Source: DATLMR01 sp035634255
GTDB lineage: Bacteria > Acidobacteriota > Blastocatellia > UBA7656
DNA length: 64,000 bases
Reading direction: 5' to 3'
Assembly: GCA_035634255.1 (NCBI GenBank)
Contig: DASQDI010000141.1
Location: 1 to 64,000 of the forward strand
Position 1 is the stretch's first letter; each line of letters begins with the position of its first letter. Shown here one piece after another: positions 34,483 to 42,087 of the stretch. Below the pieces are notes generated by a model. It was not told where the DNA came from. It saw only the letters and a program-made list of their open reading frames with translations, and did no database searches. The position numbers and the translations under genes were made by a program.

Positions 34483-37182
34483 TCGCACTTTCATCACCAC
34501 CAGAGTCAGGTCGTCGTGCTGAGGCGTATCGCGACTCCACTCGCGGACGTTCTCAACTATCGTCCCCATGATTTCCGCCGCGCTGAGGTGGGTTGACGCG
34601 GCGATGATCTCCCTCAACCTCGGCTCGCCGAACTCCGCCCCCGCCGAATCGAAAGCTTCCGTGACCCCGTCGGTGTAAGCAACGATCACGTCCCCGCTGT
34701 GAAGCTGTATCGTCTCCTGCTCATACTCGCAGCTATTGAACGCGCCGATCACCGTGCCGCCTGTCGAGAGCAGGGTCAGCTCGCTCGCCCGTTTCCGGCT
34801 CTCGAATTCTGGGGACGCGGACATTCTCTCCTGCGCGGCGGAGGCCGAGTGGCTCGCCGTCTGCGCTTTCATGATCGAGCTGCCTCGGGCGAGTATCGGA
34901 GGGTTATGGCCCGCGTTGATGTAGGTGAACAGGTCGGTCTGCTCGTCGAACTGGGCGTAAAAGAAAGTGGCGTAGCTGCTCGACCCCGTCGACCCATGCA
35001 GGAGCTTGTTCATGGAGGAGACGAGCTGCGTCAGGTTGCCGTTCACGGAAGGGGCCTGGCTTCTGAGCGAGGCCTGGACCGTGGACATAAGAAGGGCCGC
35101 CGACATCCCTTTACCCGCTACGTCCGCGACCGCGATGCCGATCTTACCGCGGCCGAGCTCGATGAAATCGTAGTAGTCACCGCCGACCCCTCGGGCCGGG
35201 TGGCAGACTCCGCACAACTCCAGCCGCTCGATGGGCGGGGCCACCTGGGGGAAGAGCCGCTGCTGAACTTCGGTGGCAATCTTCAGCTCGTGCCTCAGCC
35301 TCTCTTCTTCCGCCACCTGCTGCACGAGGCGCGCGTTTTCGATGGCGAAGGCCAGTTGCCAGGCGACCGCCGTGAGGAGCTGTTTGTCCTCCCGCGAGAA
35401 GGGGAGGTCGCCCAGGCGCGGGCCGAGCGAGATGATTCCGAGGAGCTGGTCCTTGGTGGCGAAAGGCACGAGCAGCACGGAGTTCAGCCGGCGCAGAGTG
35501 GCGCGCTCGCGGTCAAGAAGCTTCGCCTGCTCGGGCAAAGCCGCCTTCGGCCTCGACCATGAGGCCCGCTCATGAATGTCCACGACGAGCGGCAGGGGCG
35601 ACTGGGTCATCTGCCGGGCTATGTAGCCTTCGCGCGGGAACATGAGATTCCGGTCCACCCCCTCGGATGTCGAGTGGTCATGGTTCAGACTGGACGAGAG
35701 GGCGCAGGCGTAGTTCCCGGTCGGGTCGTCCCGCAGGAAGACCGTGGCGTTTTCCGTGTGCAGGGCGAACTGAATCTTGCCGATGGCGAGCTTCAGCAGT
35801 TGATCCACGGCCGTCACGGTCCGCATCTCCTGGCCGAGGTCCGAGATTAACTGCTGCGCGTCGTACGCTTCGCGGAAGAAGCGCCGGTCGATGAGCGGCA
35901 TCATCCTCTGGTTCACGAGGGTCAGTATGGCGACGGCCAGCCCCGTGGCCATGATCGTCACGGCTATGTCGGCGCGGCTGCCGAACCGGTCGATGCTCTC
36001 CATCCGGCTCCCGGTCAGCAGGAAGCTCAGGAGCGCGAAGACGAATATGGCCTGCGTTATGACGAAGCCGCGGGAGACGAGGAGGTAGCGCACGCCCCTC
36101 CGCAGTATCAGGCGTACCGGGATGACCTGATGACGGATGATCGCGTACGCGAACGACAGGGGGAAGAGCGGGAACGAGATCAAAGCTATGAAGAGCAGCC
36201 AGCGCGAGACGGCCGAATTGGCCCACGGCTGGTCGATTAAAAACGCCAGCCCCCCGACCACGAACAGGGGCAGAAATCCCGCGACGCTCCCGGCCACGAC
36301 CACGCGCAGCTTCAGCCGCGAGGGCCTGCCCGCCAGCCTGTAATTCACCAGCAGGGAGAGGAACCCGCCCGCGATGTAGAGCACGCCCATGACGAAGCTC
36401 GCTACGCCGAGGAAGATCGCCTTCTCGCGGAACCGCGCCGCGCTCGCGGGCGCGAAGGCGGCGACTATGTTCCCGACGGCGAGGAAGGGGAATATGGTCA
36501 GCAGGTGCGGGATGTACAGTTGGTATTCGAGCTTCGGAAATCTTCTGAGCAGGGGCGAAGGCTCCGGGAATATGAGGAAGAAGTGGAAGAATACCGGCCA
36601 GAAGAATATGGCCCCCACGTAAGCCGCCACTACGGAGACCCTGAGCCACGCCGGCATGCCCGGAGACACTTGAAAAAATGCCGCCGAGGGCGCGGCGATA
36701 AACATGCCGAACATCAGCGCCAGCAGCACCGCCTGCTTGTCGAAAGGCTTGAGCAGGAAGACCGCGAACCCCGTGATCAAAAAGATCGCCGCGATCACTA
36801 TCCTCGCCGGGTTCAGCAAGGTCTGACTCAGGGAGACGTTCTTCGCCTTCAGCTTGTAGTCCTGGAACTGCCCGCCCCGGCGCACGACCATCGAGTAGTA
36901 GGTGTCGGGGTAGATCTCCTGGAATGCGAGCGCGAGTTGGGCCAGGTCCGTGATCTGGCGGCCATTCACCGAGACGATCTCGTCGCCCGGCATGAGGGGG
37001 AAGGCCGCGCCATCGGGCGACACCTGCCGGATCACGACACGGTTGTTGACCCTCGAGGCTAGCCAGCCCGGATCGCTCTGGATGGGGGGCGCGGACAGGG
37101 CGCTGTAGACGTTCATTCCCGCGAAGACAAACAGGAGGGCGAAGAATAGTCCGCCGAGAAGAAGCTGTAGTCGCCTGGTCAT
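34480..37182 (-). CDS. PDZ/multi-TM/GAF sensor with SpoIIE-type PP2C phosphatase
   Basis: 900 residues from the ATG at 37182, which has AAGGA eight bases upstream. A first transmembrane helix (LLLGGLFFALLFVFAGM) leads to a PDZ-like domain with the GxxPGDEIVSVNG site. About eight more helices run from 140 to 400. A GAF domain spans about 440-610 (LLKLAIGKIQFALHTENATVF). The C-terminal PP2C domain (about 650-900) has GVGGDYYDF, GIAVADVAGKGMSAALLMS and YINAGHNPPIL, with the metal-binding aspartates. Such proteins dephosphorylate anti-anti-sigma factors to control partner-switching. No anti-sigma gene is nearby. Confidence 0.93.
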   Translation of the reverse strand: MTRRLQLLLGGLFFALLFVFAGMNVYSALSAPPIQSDPGWLASRVNNRVVIRQVSPDGAAFPLMPGDEIVSVNGRQITDLAQLALAFQEIYPDTYYSMVVRRGGQFQDYKLKAKNVSLSQTLLNPARIVIAAIFLITGFAVFLLKPFDKQAVLLALMFGMFIAAPSAAFFQVSPGMPAWLRVSVVAAYVGAIFFWPVFFHFFLIFPEPSPLLRRFPKLEYQLYIPHLLTIFPFLAVGNIVAAFAPASAARFREKAIFLGVASFVMGVLYIAGGFLSLLVNYRLAGRPSRLKLRVVVAGSVAGFLPLFVVGGLAFLIDQPWANSAVSRWLLFIALISFPLFPLSFAYAIIRHQVIPVRLILRRGVRYLLVSRGFVITQAIFVFALLSFLLTGSRMESIDRFGSRADIAVTIMATGLAVAILTLVNQRMMPLIDRRFFREAYDAQQLISDLGQEMRTVTAVDQLLKLAIGKIQFALHTENATVFLRDDPTGNYACALSSSLNHDHSTSEGVDRNLMFPREGYIARQMTQSPLPLVVDIHERASWSRPKAALPEQAKLLDRERATLRRLNSVLLVPFATKDQLLGIISLGPRLGDLPFSREDKQLLTAVAWQLAFAIENARLVQQVAEEERLRHELKIATEVQQRLFPQVAPPIERLELCGVCHPARGVGGDYYDFIELGRGKIGIAVADVAGKGMSAALLMSTVQASLRSQAPSVNGNLTQLVSSMNKLLHGSTGSSSYATFFYAQFDEQTDLFTYINAGHNPPILARGSSIMKAQTASHSASAAQERMSASPEFESRKRASELTLLSTGGTVIGAFNSCEYEQETIQLHSGDVIVAYTDGVTEAFDSAGAEFGEPRLREIIAASTHLSAAEIMGTIVENVREWSRDTPQHDDLTLVVMKVR

Positions 37183-37345
37183 ACCCGCAGTCCTTGGTCC
37201 TGATGCCTCTGAATATATCATGCGGCTGCCGTACTCTTAACACCGAAGCGGAGGGAGCGCTTTTTAAATAATCGTTACATCAGCCCCGCGTCAACGCCCG
37301 TGGTTTGTACGTGGATGCGAGAGTTATAGTTGCGGTTGCCTCCTT

Positions 37346-37375
37346 TTGCCACCCGCGAACGGAGTACGTTATAAT
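37346..37375 (+). promoter_or_regulatory. Sigma-70 promoter of the M24 peptidase gene
   Basis: TTGCCA at 37346-37351 and a perfect TATAAT at 37370-37375 with an 18-base spacer, 38 bases before the start codon. Confidence 0.7.
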
Positions 37376-37413
37376 CTCGTCCGCTGGTAATCACTGACAT
37401 ATCGGAGGCACAC

Positions 37414-38613
37414 TTGATAGATAGAATTCAACAAGCTCTGAAAGAGGCGGACCTCGACGGGTGGCTCTTCTACAGCTTCCGCGACAGCGACCCCATCGCC
37501 GCCAACATCCTCGGCCTCGCGGGCGAAGGGCACATGGCGACGCGCAGGTGGTTCTACCTCATCCCCCGATCCGGCGAGCCTGTGAAGATCAACCACTCAA
37601 TCGAGCGCGACGTGCTCGACAGCCTGCCGGGAAGTAAATTGATCTATCTGCCCTGGCAGCAGTTGCACTCGCACCTTAAGAATTCCATCGCGTCGCTGAC
37701 CGATAAGCGGACCCCTCGCCTGGCGATGCAGTACTCGCCCGAGGCGGCCATCCCCTACCTGTCGCGGGTCGACGCCGGGACCATAGAACTGATCCGCAAT
37801 TTCGGAGTCGAGATCGTCTCCTCCGCCGACCTCGTGCAGAAATTCGAATCGGCCTGGAACGAAGAGCAGCTCGGCATGCACGAGGAGGCCGCGCGCGGCC
37901 TCTACGCCTCCGTGCACGAAGCCTTCGCCGAGATCGGCCGCCGCATCCGGGCCGGGGAGCCCACGACCGAATATGACATCCAGCAGTTCATCATGGGCCG
38001 GTTCGGCGAGCGCGGGCTCATCACGAAGGACCCTCCCATCGTCGCCGTCAACGCCAACAGCGCCGCGCCCCACTACGAGCCGACTCGCGAAAAGCACTCG
38101 CCCATAAACGAAGGCGATTTCGTGCTGATCGACCTCTGGGCCAAGCTGAACAAACCCAATTCGGTCTACGCGGACATAACCTGGACCTCGTTCGTCGGCG
38201 AGACCGTGCCGGACGACGTGACCAGAGTGTTCACGGTCGTTCGCGACGCGAGGGACGCCGCGACCGATTTCGTGAAAGAGGCTTTCGGGTCGGGCCGCAA
38301 GGTCTTCGGGTGGGAGGTCGACGACGCCTGCCGCAACGTCATCCGCGAGGCGGGGATGGAGCAGTACTTCATCCACCGCACGGGCCACAACATCCACACC
38401 GAAGTCCACGGCAACGGGGCCAACATCGACAACCTTGAGACGAAAGATTCCCGCGCCCTGATCCCACGGACCTGCTTCTCAATCGAGCCGGGCATCTACC
38501 TCGAAGGGCGCTTCGGCGTGCGCAGCGAGATCGACGTGTACGTCGACGAGAACTCGGCGAGGGTGACGGGCGGAGACCCGCAGCGCGACGTGGTGGCGAT
38601 CCTCTCGCTCTGA
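37414..38613 (+). CDS. M24 family metallopeptidase (Xaa-Pro type)
   Basis: 399 residues with a TTG start; CGGAGG lies five bases upstream. N-terminal creatinase-like domain to about 155, then the pita-bread fold: FVLIDLWAKL and YADITWTSFVG (two Asp ligands), the His in HRTGHNIHTEVHGNG, and Glu in CFSIEPGIY and GVRSEIDVYVDE. All five metal ligands of M24 seem present. It probably removes N-terminal residues before proline or cleaves dipeptides. The usual LVDLG motif reads LIDLW, and the protein has no signal peptide. Confidence 0.92.
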   Translation: MIDRIQQALKEADLDGWLFYSFRDSDPIAANILGLAGEGHMATRRWFYLIPRSGEPVKINHSIERDVLDSLPGSKLIYLPWQQLHSHLKNSIASLTDKRTPRLAMQYSPEAAIPYLSRVDAGTIELIRNFGVEIVSSADLVQKFESAWNEEQLGMHEEAARGLYASVHEAFAEIGRRIRAGEPTTEYDIQQFIMGRFGERGLITKDPPIVAVNANSAAPHYEPTREKHSPINEGDFVLIDLWAKLNKPNSVYADITWTSFVGETVPDDVTRVFTVVRDARDAATDFVKEAFGSGRKVFGWEVDDACRNVIREAGMEQYFIHRTGHNIHTEVHGNGANIDNLETKDSRALIPRTCFSIEPGIYLEGRFGVRSEIDVYVDENSARVTGGDPQRDVVAILSL

Positions 38614-38910
38614 GCCTGCTCCGAATATCGCGGGGCGGATCGGCCACGTCCGGCGGCTGGCCGCCCCCGCCGTGATTTGATTTCAAACGTGGCCCCGCGT
38701 AACGTCCGCGCGGGAGAAGAGCTGACGCACGACTGGGCGATGACCGACGACCGGTACAGGATGGAGTGCAACTGCGGCGCGAAGAATTGCCGCAAGGTGA
38801 TCACCGGGAAAGACTGGAAGAAGAGGGAGCTTCAGGAGAAGTACGGCAGGCACATGTCCGCTCACCTTCTGGAGAAGATTGCGAGAACATCTTGGCTTTT
38901 GCCTCGTTAA
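38614..38910 (+). pseudogene. Decayed SET-domain methyltransferase remnant
   Basis: The reading frame just after the M24 stop, from about 38677, encodes RNVRAGEELTHDWAMTD followed by MECNCGAKNCRKVITGKDW and QEKYGRHMSAHLLEKIA. This is the C-terminal end of bacterial SET-domain lysine methyltransferases: the GEELTHDW strand and the post-SET CxCxxxxC zinc site. The N-terminal two thirds, with the SAM-binding NHSC motif, are missing; the 60 bases before it are GC-rich and unrelated. The frame has no good ribosome site. It is in the same frame as the M24 gene, separated only by that gene's TGA. Confidence 0.7.
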
Positions 38911-38966
38911 GGGTTGAAGGCGCTACAGCCTGTTTTGAATTCCGCTCATTTTAAGAGAGGTACGAG

Positions 38967-39413
38967 ATGAAGAAGCTGATGCTTTTTATATTGGCCGCCG
39001 CTTTAATGCTTCCGGCCGCCGCTCGCGGGCAGGGCAACGACAGGGAAGCCGTGAAGCAGGCCGTCCTTGATTACGTCGAAGGCGTTTACGAAGTCAACCC
39101 CGCGCGGATCGAGAGGAGCGTTCACCCGGAGCTCGCGAAGCGCGGATTCTTCAAGAGGAACGGCGAGTCATCCTACTCGCAGGGGATCATGACTTTCGAG
39201 CAGCTGGTGAAACTTGCCGGCAGCTACAACAAGGAGGGCAGGGTCCCTAAAGACGCTCCGAAAGAGGTCATCATCTACGAGGTGCTCGATCAGACCGCCA
39301 GCATAAAACTGGTCGCCTCCTGGGGGATCGATTACATGCACCTGGCGAAGCATAACGGCAGGTGGATGATCTATAACGTCATGTGGCAGAGCCACACGAA
39401 GGAGAAAGATTAA
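38967..39413 (+). CDS. Secreted NTF2-like (putative lumazine-binding) protein
   Basis: 148 residues with AGAGAGGT before the ATG and a signal peptide (LMLFILAAALMLPAAARG). Mature part: DREAVKQAVLDYVEGVYEVN helix, RIERSVHPELAKRGFFK, then VIIYEVLDQTASIKLVASWG and a final MHLAKHNGRWMIYNVMW strand. This is the pattern of the putative lumazine-binding / nuclear transport factor 2 family (SnoaL superfamily). No catalytic residue can be named. An isolated gene between two minus-strand and plus-strand groups. Confidence 0.82.
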   Translation: MKKLMLFILAAALMLPAAARGQGNDREAVKQAVLDYVEGVYEVNPARIERSVHPELAKRGFFKRNGESSYSQGIMTFEQLVKLAGSYNKEGRVPKDAPKEVIIYEVLDQTASIKLVASWGIDYMHLAKHNGRWMIYNVMWQSHTKEKD

Positions 39414-39445
39414 GAGCGCTGACTTCGGCGTCGGGGGGCCAGTCT

Positions 39446-39742
39446 TCAGGCCGCCGACCCGCCGCCGGCCGCCTTCATCGCCTTCAACTGTTTTTCCAGA
39501 TCGCTCAGTCTCGTTTCCAGGGTGTCGATCAGTTTCCAGTTCTCGATCATCACCGACACGAAGAAAGCCTCGGCCGGGTCGGGGTTGGCGGCGAGGACCG
39601 CCGCCTCTACGTGCTGCCGGGCCTGCTCGAACAGGGCGTCCAGAGCCATCTGATCTTCGGCGCGCAGGGCGCGTCGAAATCTGCTGAGCCTCTGCCGCTG
39701 CGCGGAAAGAGGCTGGACGAATGGCAGTATCGCTTTCCCCAT
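39446..39742 (-). CDS. Small alpha-helical protein downstream of lexA
   Basis: 98 residues, almost all helical, no signal peptide: PLSAQRQRLSRFRRALRAED, then ALDALFEQARQHVEAAVLAA and a C-terminal coiled coil (LETRLSDLEKQLKAMKA). I recognise the pattern as a conserved hypothetical protein but no function. It follows lexA in the same direction, separated by repeat copy 3, which ends 14 bases before the ATG, so ribosome-binding bases are weak and the leader is the repeat itself. Possibly co-regulated with the SOS response. Confidence 0.65.
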   Translation of the reverse strand: MGKAILPFVQPLSAQRQRLSRFRRALRAEDQMALDALFEQARQHVEAAVLAANPDPAEAFFVSVMIENWKLIDTLETRLSDLEKQLKAMKAAGGGSAA

Positions 39743-39755
39743 AAATTTATCAGAG

Positions 39756-39904
39756 GGTGGCGGGGTCAGGGGTCAGGGGCCAGCAGAATGCGTCATCGTA
39801 CCCGCACGGCCATGCATCATTTACGCTCTCCTCACCAAAGCTGCCTGATGCATGATCGCGCCCCAGACTAGCATTGCTGGCCCCTGACTCCTGACCCCGC
39901 CACC
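39756..39904. repeat. Palindromic repeat element, copy 3 (diverged)
   Basis: Terminal inverted repeats of 29 bases with one mismatch: 39756-39784 (GGTGGCGGGGTCAGGGGTCAG and on) and 39876-39904. A second inverted pair lies inside, CATGCATCA at 39811-39819 and TGATGCATG at 39846-39854. The ends share the GTCAGGGGC theme of copies 1 and 2 but the centre differs. It lies four bases past the TAG stop of lexA. Confidence 0.8.
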
Positions 39905-39908
39905 GCCT

Positions 39909-40529
39909 CTAGTACCTCCGGATGACACCAATGACGACGCCCTGAATGCCCACGCGCGAGGGCGGCTTGATTATTATCGTTTCATACTGAGGGTTGGCCG
40001 GTTCGAGGCGCACGCGGCTCCGCTCTTTATAAAAGCGCTTCACGGTGGCGTCTGTGCCGTCGATCAGGGCGACGACCGTCTGCCCGTTCTCGGCGGTCTG
40101 GCGCGACTCGACTATGATCAGGTCGCCGTCGCGTATCTGCTCGTCGATCATGGAATCGCCCCGCACGCGCAGGGCGAAGGTGCGCCCGCGCCCGAGCATG
40201 TCGCGCGTGATGCAGACGGTCTCATGGCTCAGGACGGCTTCTATCGGGCGGCCCGCGGCGATCACGCCCAGCAGCGGGATCTCGCACTCGCTGTCTGACT
40301 GAGCGCCTTCGGGCGCGCCCCCGCCCGCGATCTCTATCCCCCGGCTGACGTTCGGCGTGCGGCGGATCAGCCCTTCGCGCTCCAGGGCCGAGAGCGTGTG
40401 GTGGACCGTCGCGGGGGAGCTGAGCCCGAATCGCTCGCGAATCTCGGCTATAGTCGGTGCCTGCCCCCGCGTCTCGATGAAGCGGCGGATGAAATCGTAG
40501 ACCTCGCGCTGCCGTGGAGTGATAGCCAT
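39909..40529 (-). CDS. lexA: LexA repressor
   Basis: 206 residues with CGGAGG before the ATG. Winged HTH N-terminus (RQREVYDFIRRFIETRGQAP, then FGLSSPATVHHTLSALEREG). Self-cleavage site A92-G93 in VIAAGRPIE; catalytic serine S126 in RGDSMIDEQIRDGD and lysine K164 in TDATVKRF. So RecA-stimulated autocleavage should work. The recognition helix (SPATVHHTLSALE) differs from the proteobacterial version, so the binding site is probably not CTG-N10-CAG. Represses DNA damage genes and probably itself. Confidence 0.96.
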   Translation of the reverse strand: MAITPRQREVYDFIRRFIETRGQAPTIAEIRERFGLSSPATVHHTLSALEREGLIRRTPNVSRGIEIAGGGAPEGAQSDSECEIPLLGVIAAGRPIEAVLSHETVCITRDMLGRGRTFALRVRGDSMIDEQIRDGDLIIVESRQTAENGQTVVALIDGTDATVKRFYKERSRVRLEPANPQYETIIIKPPSRVGIQGVVIGVIRRY

Positions 40530-40552
40530 TTTCGCCTCCGATACGAAAATCC

Positions 40553-40587
40553 CATGTACATGATCGAAAATTATCGAAAATTGTCAA
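40553..40587 (-). promoter_or_regulatory. lexA promoter and candidate LexA operator
   Basis: On the minus strand there is a perfect -35 TTGACA (40587-40582). In the spacer and -10 area two direct copies of the 10-mer ATCGAAAATT (40563-40572 and 40573-40582 in plus orientation) lie next to the perfect palindrome CATGTACATG (40553-40562). Repeats over a promoter in front of lexA fit autoregulation. Confidence 0.6.
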
Positions 40588-40821
40588 GCAAAAAATTCTG
40601 ACCCCTGCTCGGAGCGCCCTGCCGCGTGAAATTTCGCGAGGCGGCCGCGGGCGGATTCCGGCGCAGGACTTAAGTTGCTACTCGTCTCAACAAATGCTAG
40701 AAGTTTGGCTGTGAGGGAGAATCACCCTAAAGGCCACAGAGTCACGTGGCCGACAGCGCACGAAGGCCGGGCGACGGAATGCCGACGCCGCGTGCCGCAA
40801 CCGGGTCCGGGATGAGGTCGA

Positions 40822-41241
40822 ATGCGCTCGACACCGAAGAGGCGGGAGGCACGCGGCTCCGCGCTTCCCGAAAGCACCATCAAGTTGCTGGCCCCTTACT
40901 TCCCGTCTTTGAACCTGCGGGAGATCCGCGTGCGGGAAGGCATCCCGTGGTACGTGCTCATGGACGCGAGCGCCTACGCGGACCGGAATTATATATACTT
41001 CGCGCCCGGAGCGTACGACCCGTATTCGGTCGAGGGGATCGCGATCATAGGCCATGAGATAACGCACAGCGCGCAGTACAAAGCGATAGGCACTTTGAAA
41101 TTCCGCGTGCTTTATTTATGGGAATGGGTCCGGGGGCTTTACACGCACCTCTCGATCAGGCGCGCTTACGCCCGCAACCCATTCGAAGTGGCCGCGGCGC
41201 GCATGCAGTCGAGAATATACGAAGACCTGTCGGCCCGGTGA
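40822..41241 (+). CDS. Small HExxH protein (DUF4157-like)
   Basis: 139 residues; the ATG at 40822 has no clear ribosome site, so the start is uncertain. It reads REIRVREGIPWYVLMDASAY, then DRNYIYFAPGAYDPYSVEG and the zinc motif in IAIIGHEITHSAQYKAIG (H-E-I-T-H). This is the core of DUF4157 domains, where the HExxH sits in an AHExxHxxQ context and which are common in extracellular contractile injection system (eCIS) loci. Here it stands alone. No signal peptide. 292 bases upstream contain the lexA promoter. Confidence 0.7.
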   Translation: MRSTPKRREARGSALPESTIKLLAPYFPSLNLREIRVREGIPWYVLMDASAYADRNYIYFAPGAYDPYSVEGIAIIGHEITHSAQYKAIGTLKFRVLYLWEWVRGLYTHLSIRRAYARNPFEVAAARMQSRIYEDLSAR

Positions 41242-41264
41242 GGCCATCTGAAAGGAGACTCGTT

Positions 41265-41777
41265 ATGCCAGTGACACGCAGAAAGTTCCTCGAAAAGACC
41301 GGAGCGACCGCGCTCGGCGCGGCGGCGGCCGTCGAAGCGCGGGGCGCGCAATCGAGCTCGGCGCGGCGGGGCAAAGCCGCTCAGGGAAGGCAGGGGTCGA
41401 AGCCCCGAGCGGTGAATTCGCCCCAGCTGCCGAAACCTTCCGGGCCGCTCAGTCACGCGGTCATCGCGGGAGGGATGATCTACGTCTCGGGGCAGGTGGC
41501 CGCCGACCCGCGCACGGGCAGGGTCGTCGAGGGCGGGTTCGAAGAGCAGGCCGTGCAGGTATTCGAGAACGTGAAGGCGATACTGACGGGGGCGGGCGCG
41601 ACCTTCTCGGATGTCGCGAGGGTGAACGTCTACCTTTCGGACCTCGGAAACTTCGCCAAAATGAACGAGATTTACAGGCGGTATTTTCGCGAAAATTACC
41701 CCGCGCGAACCACCGTAGGCGTGCAGCTCCTCGGCACGTATATGATCGAGGTGGACTGCGTCGCGGTGGGCGAGTGA
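41265..41777 (+). CDS. Tat-exported RidA family protein
   Basis: 170 residues from the ATG at 41265, with AAAGGAGA upstream; a longer frame opens at 41118 but runs through the previous gene. The N-terminus MPVTRRKFLEKTGATALGAA is a twin-arginine signal. The RidA fold follows: SHAVIAGGMIYVSGQVAADP, EEQAVQVFENVKAILTGAGA, DVARVNVYLSDLGNFAKMNE, and the end ARTTVGVQLLGTYMIEVDCVAV. The R in PARTTV is the residue that binds the substrate carboxylate. RidA normally deaminates reactive imines in the cytoplasm, so export is unusual. Confidence 0.9.
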   Translation: MPVTRRKFLEKTGATALGAAAAVEARGAQSSSARRGKAAQGRQGSKPRAVNSPQLPKPSGPLSHAVIAGGMIYVSGQVAADPRTGRVVEGGFEEQAVQVFENVKAILTGAGATFSDVARVNVYLSDLGNFAKMNEIYRRYFRENYPARTTVGVQLLGTYMIEVDCVAVGE

Positions 41778-41841
41778 CACCGGGCGGCGAAGAGTTATAA
41801 AATAGTGGCCGGCCCGGCGCGGCTCAGATGAAAGGCGCTTG

Positions 41842-42087
41842 ATGATAAAGACCATTCGAGTCGGCGACGTGGTCGGGTTCAGAACTTTTTCAAAGGCGAT
41901 CCGTTATGGTGAGGTGACCGACCTGCTCATCCGCGGCGAGGGCGGGCGGCCTACCAGGAGAGACGAAATAAGCATAAGGCTCAAGCCCGATAATCAGGTC
42001 GTGATGGTCCAGAGGTGGCGAATAGCCGAGCGTTACGATCAAAAAAAACTGGCCCCGGCCGGCGGGAGGCGTAGCGGCAAGCAGTGA
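41842..42087 (+). CDS. Small hypothetical protein
   Basis: 81 residues from the ATG at 41842 (AAAGG upstream; a TTG one codon earlier is also possible). Sequence is basic with a beta-rich core: IRVGDVVGFRTFSKAIRYG, EVTDLLIRGEGGRP, ISIRLKPDNQVVMVQRWRI. This could be a small SH3-like barrel. Its stop overlaps the start of the next gene, so the two are co-translated. No family recognised. Confidence 0.65.
   Translation: MIKTIRVGDVVGFRTFSKAIRYGEVTDLLIRGEGGRPTRRDEISIRLKPDNQVVMVQRWRIAERYDQKKLAPAGGRRSGKQ

Noticed and set aside
40822..41777. Extracellular contractile injection locus
   Set aside because: Only a DUF4157-like protein is present; no sheath, tube, baseplate or AAA+ gene is nearby.
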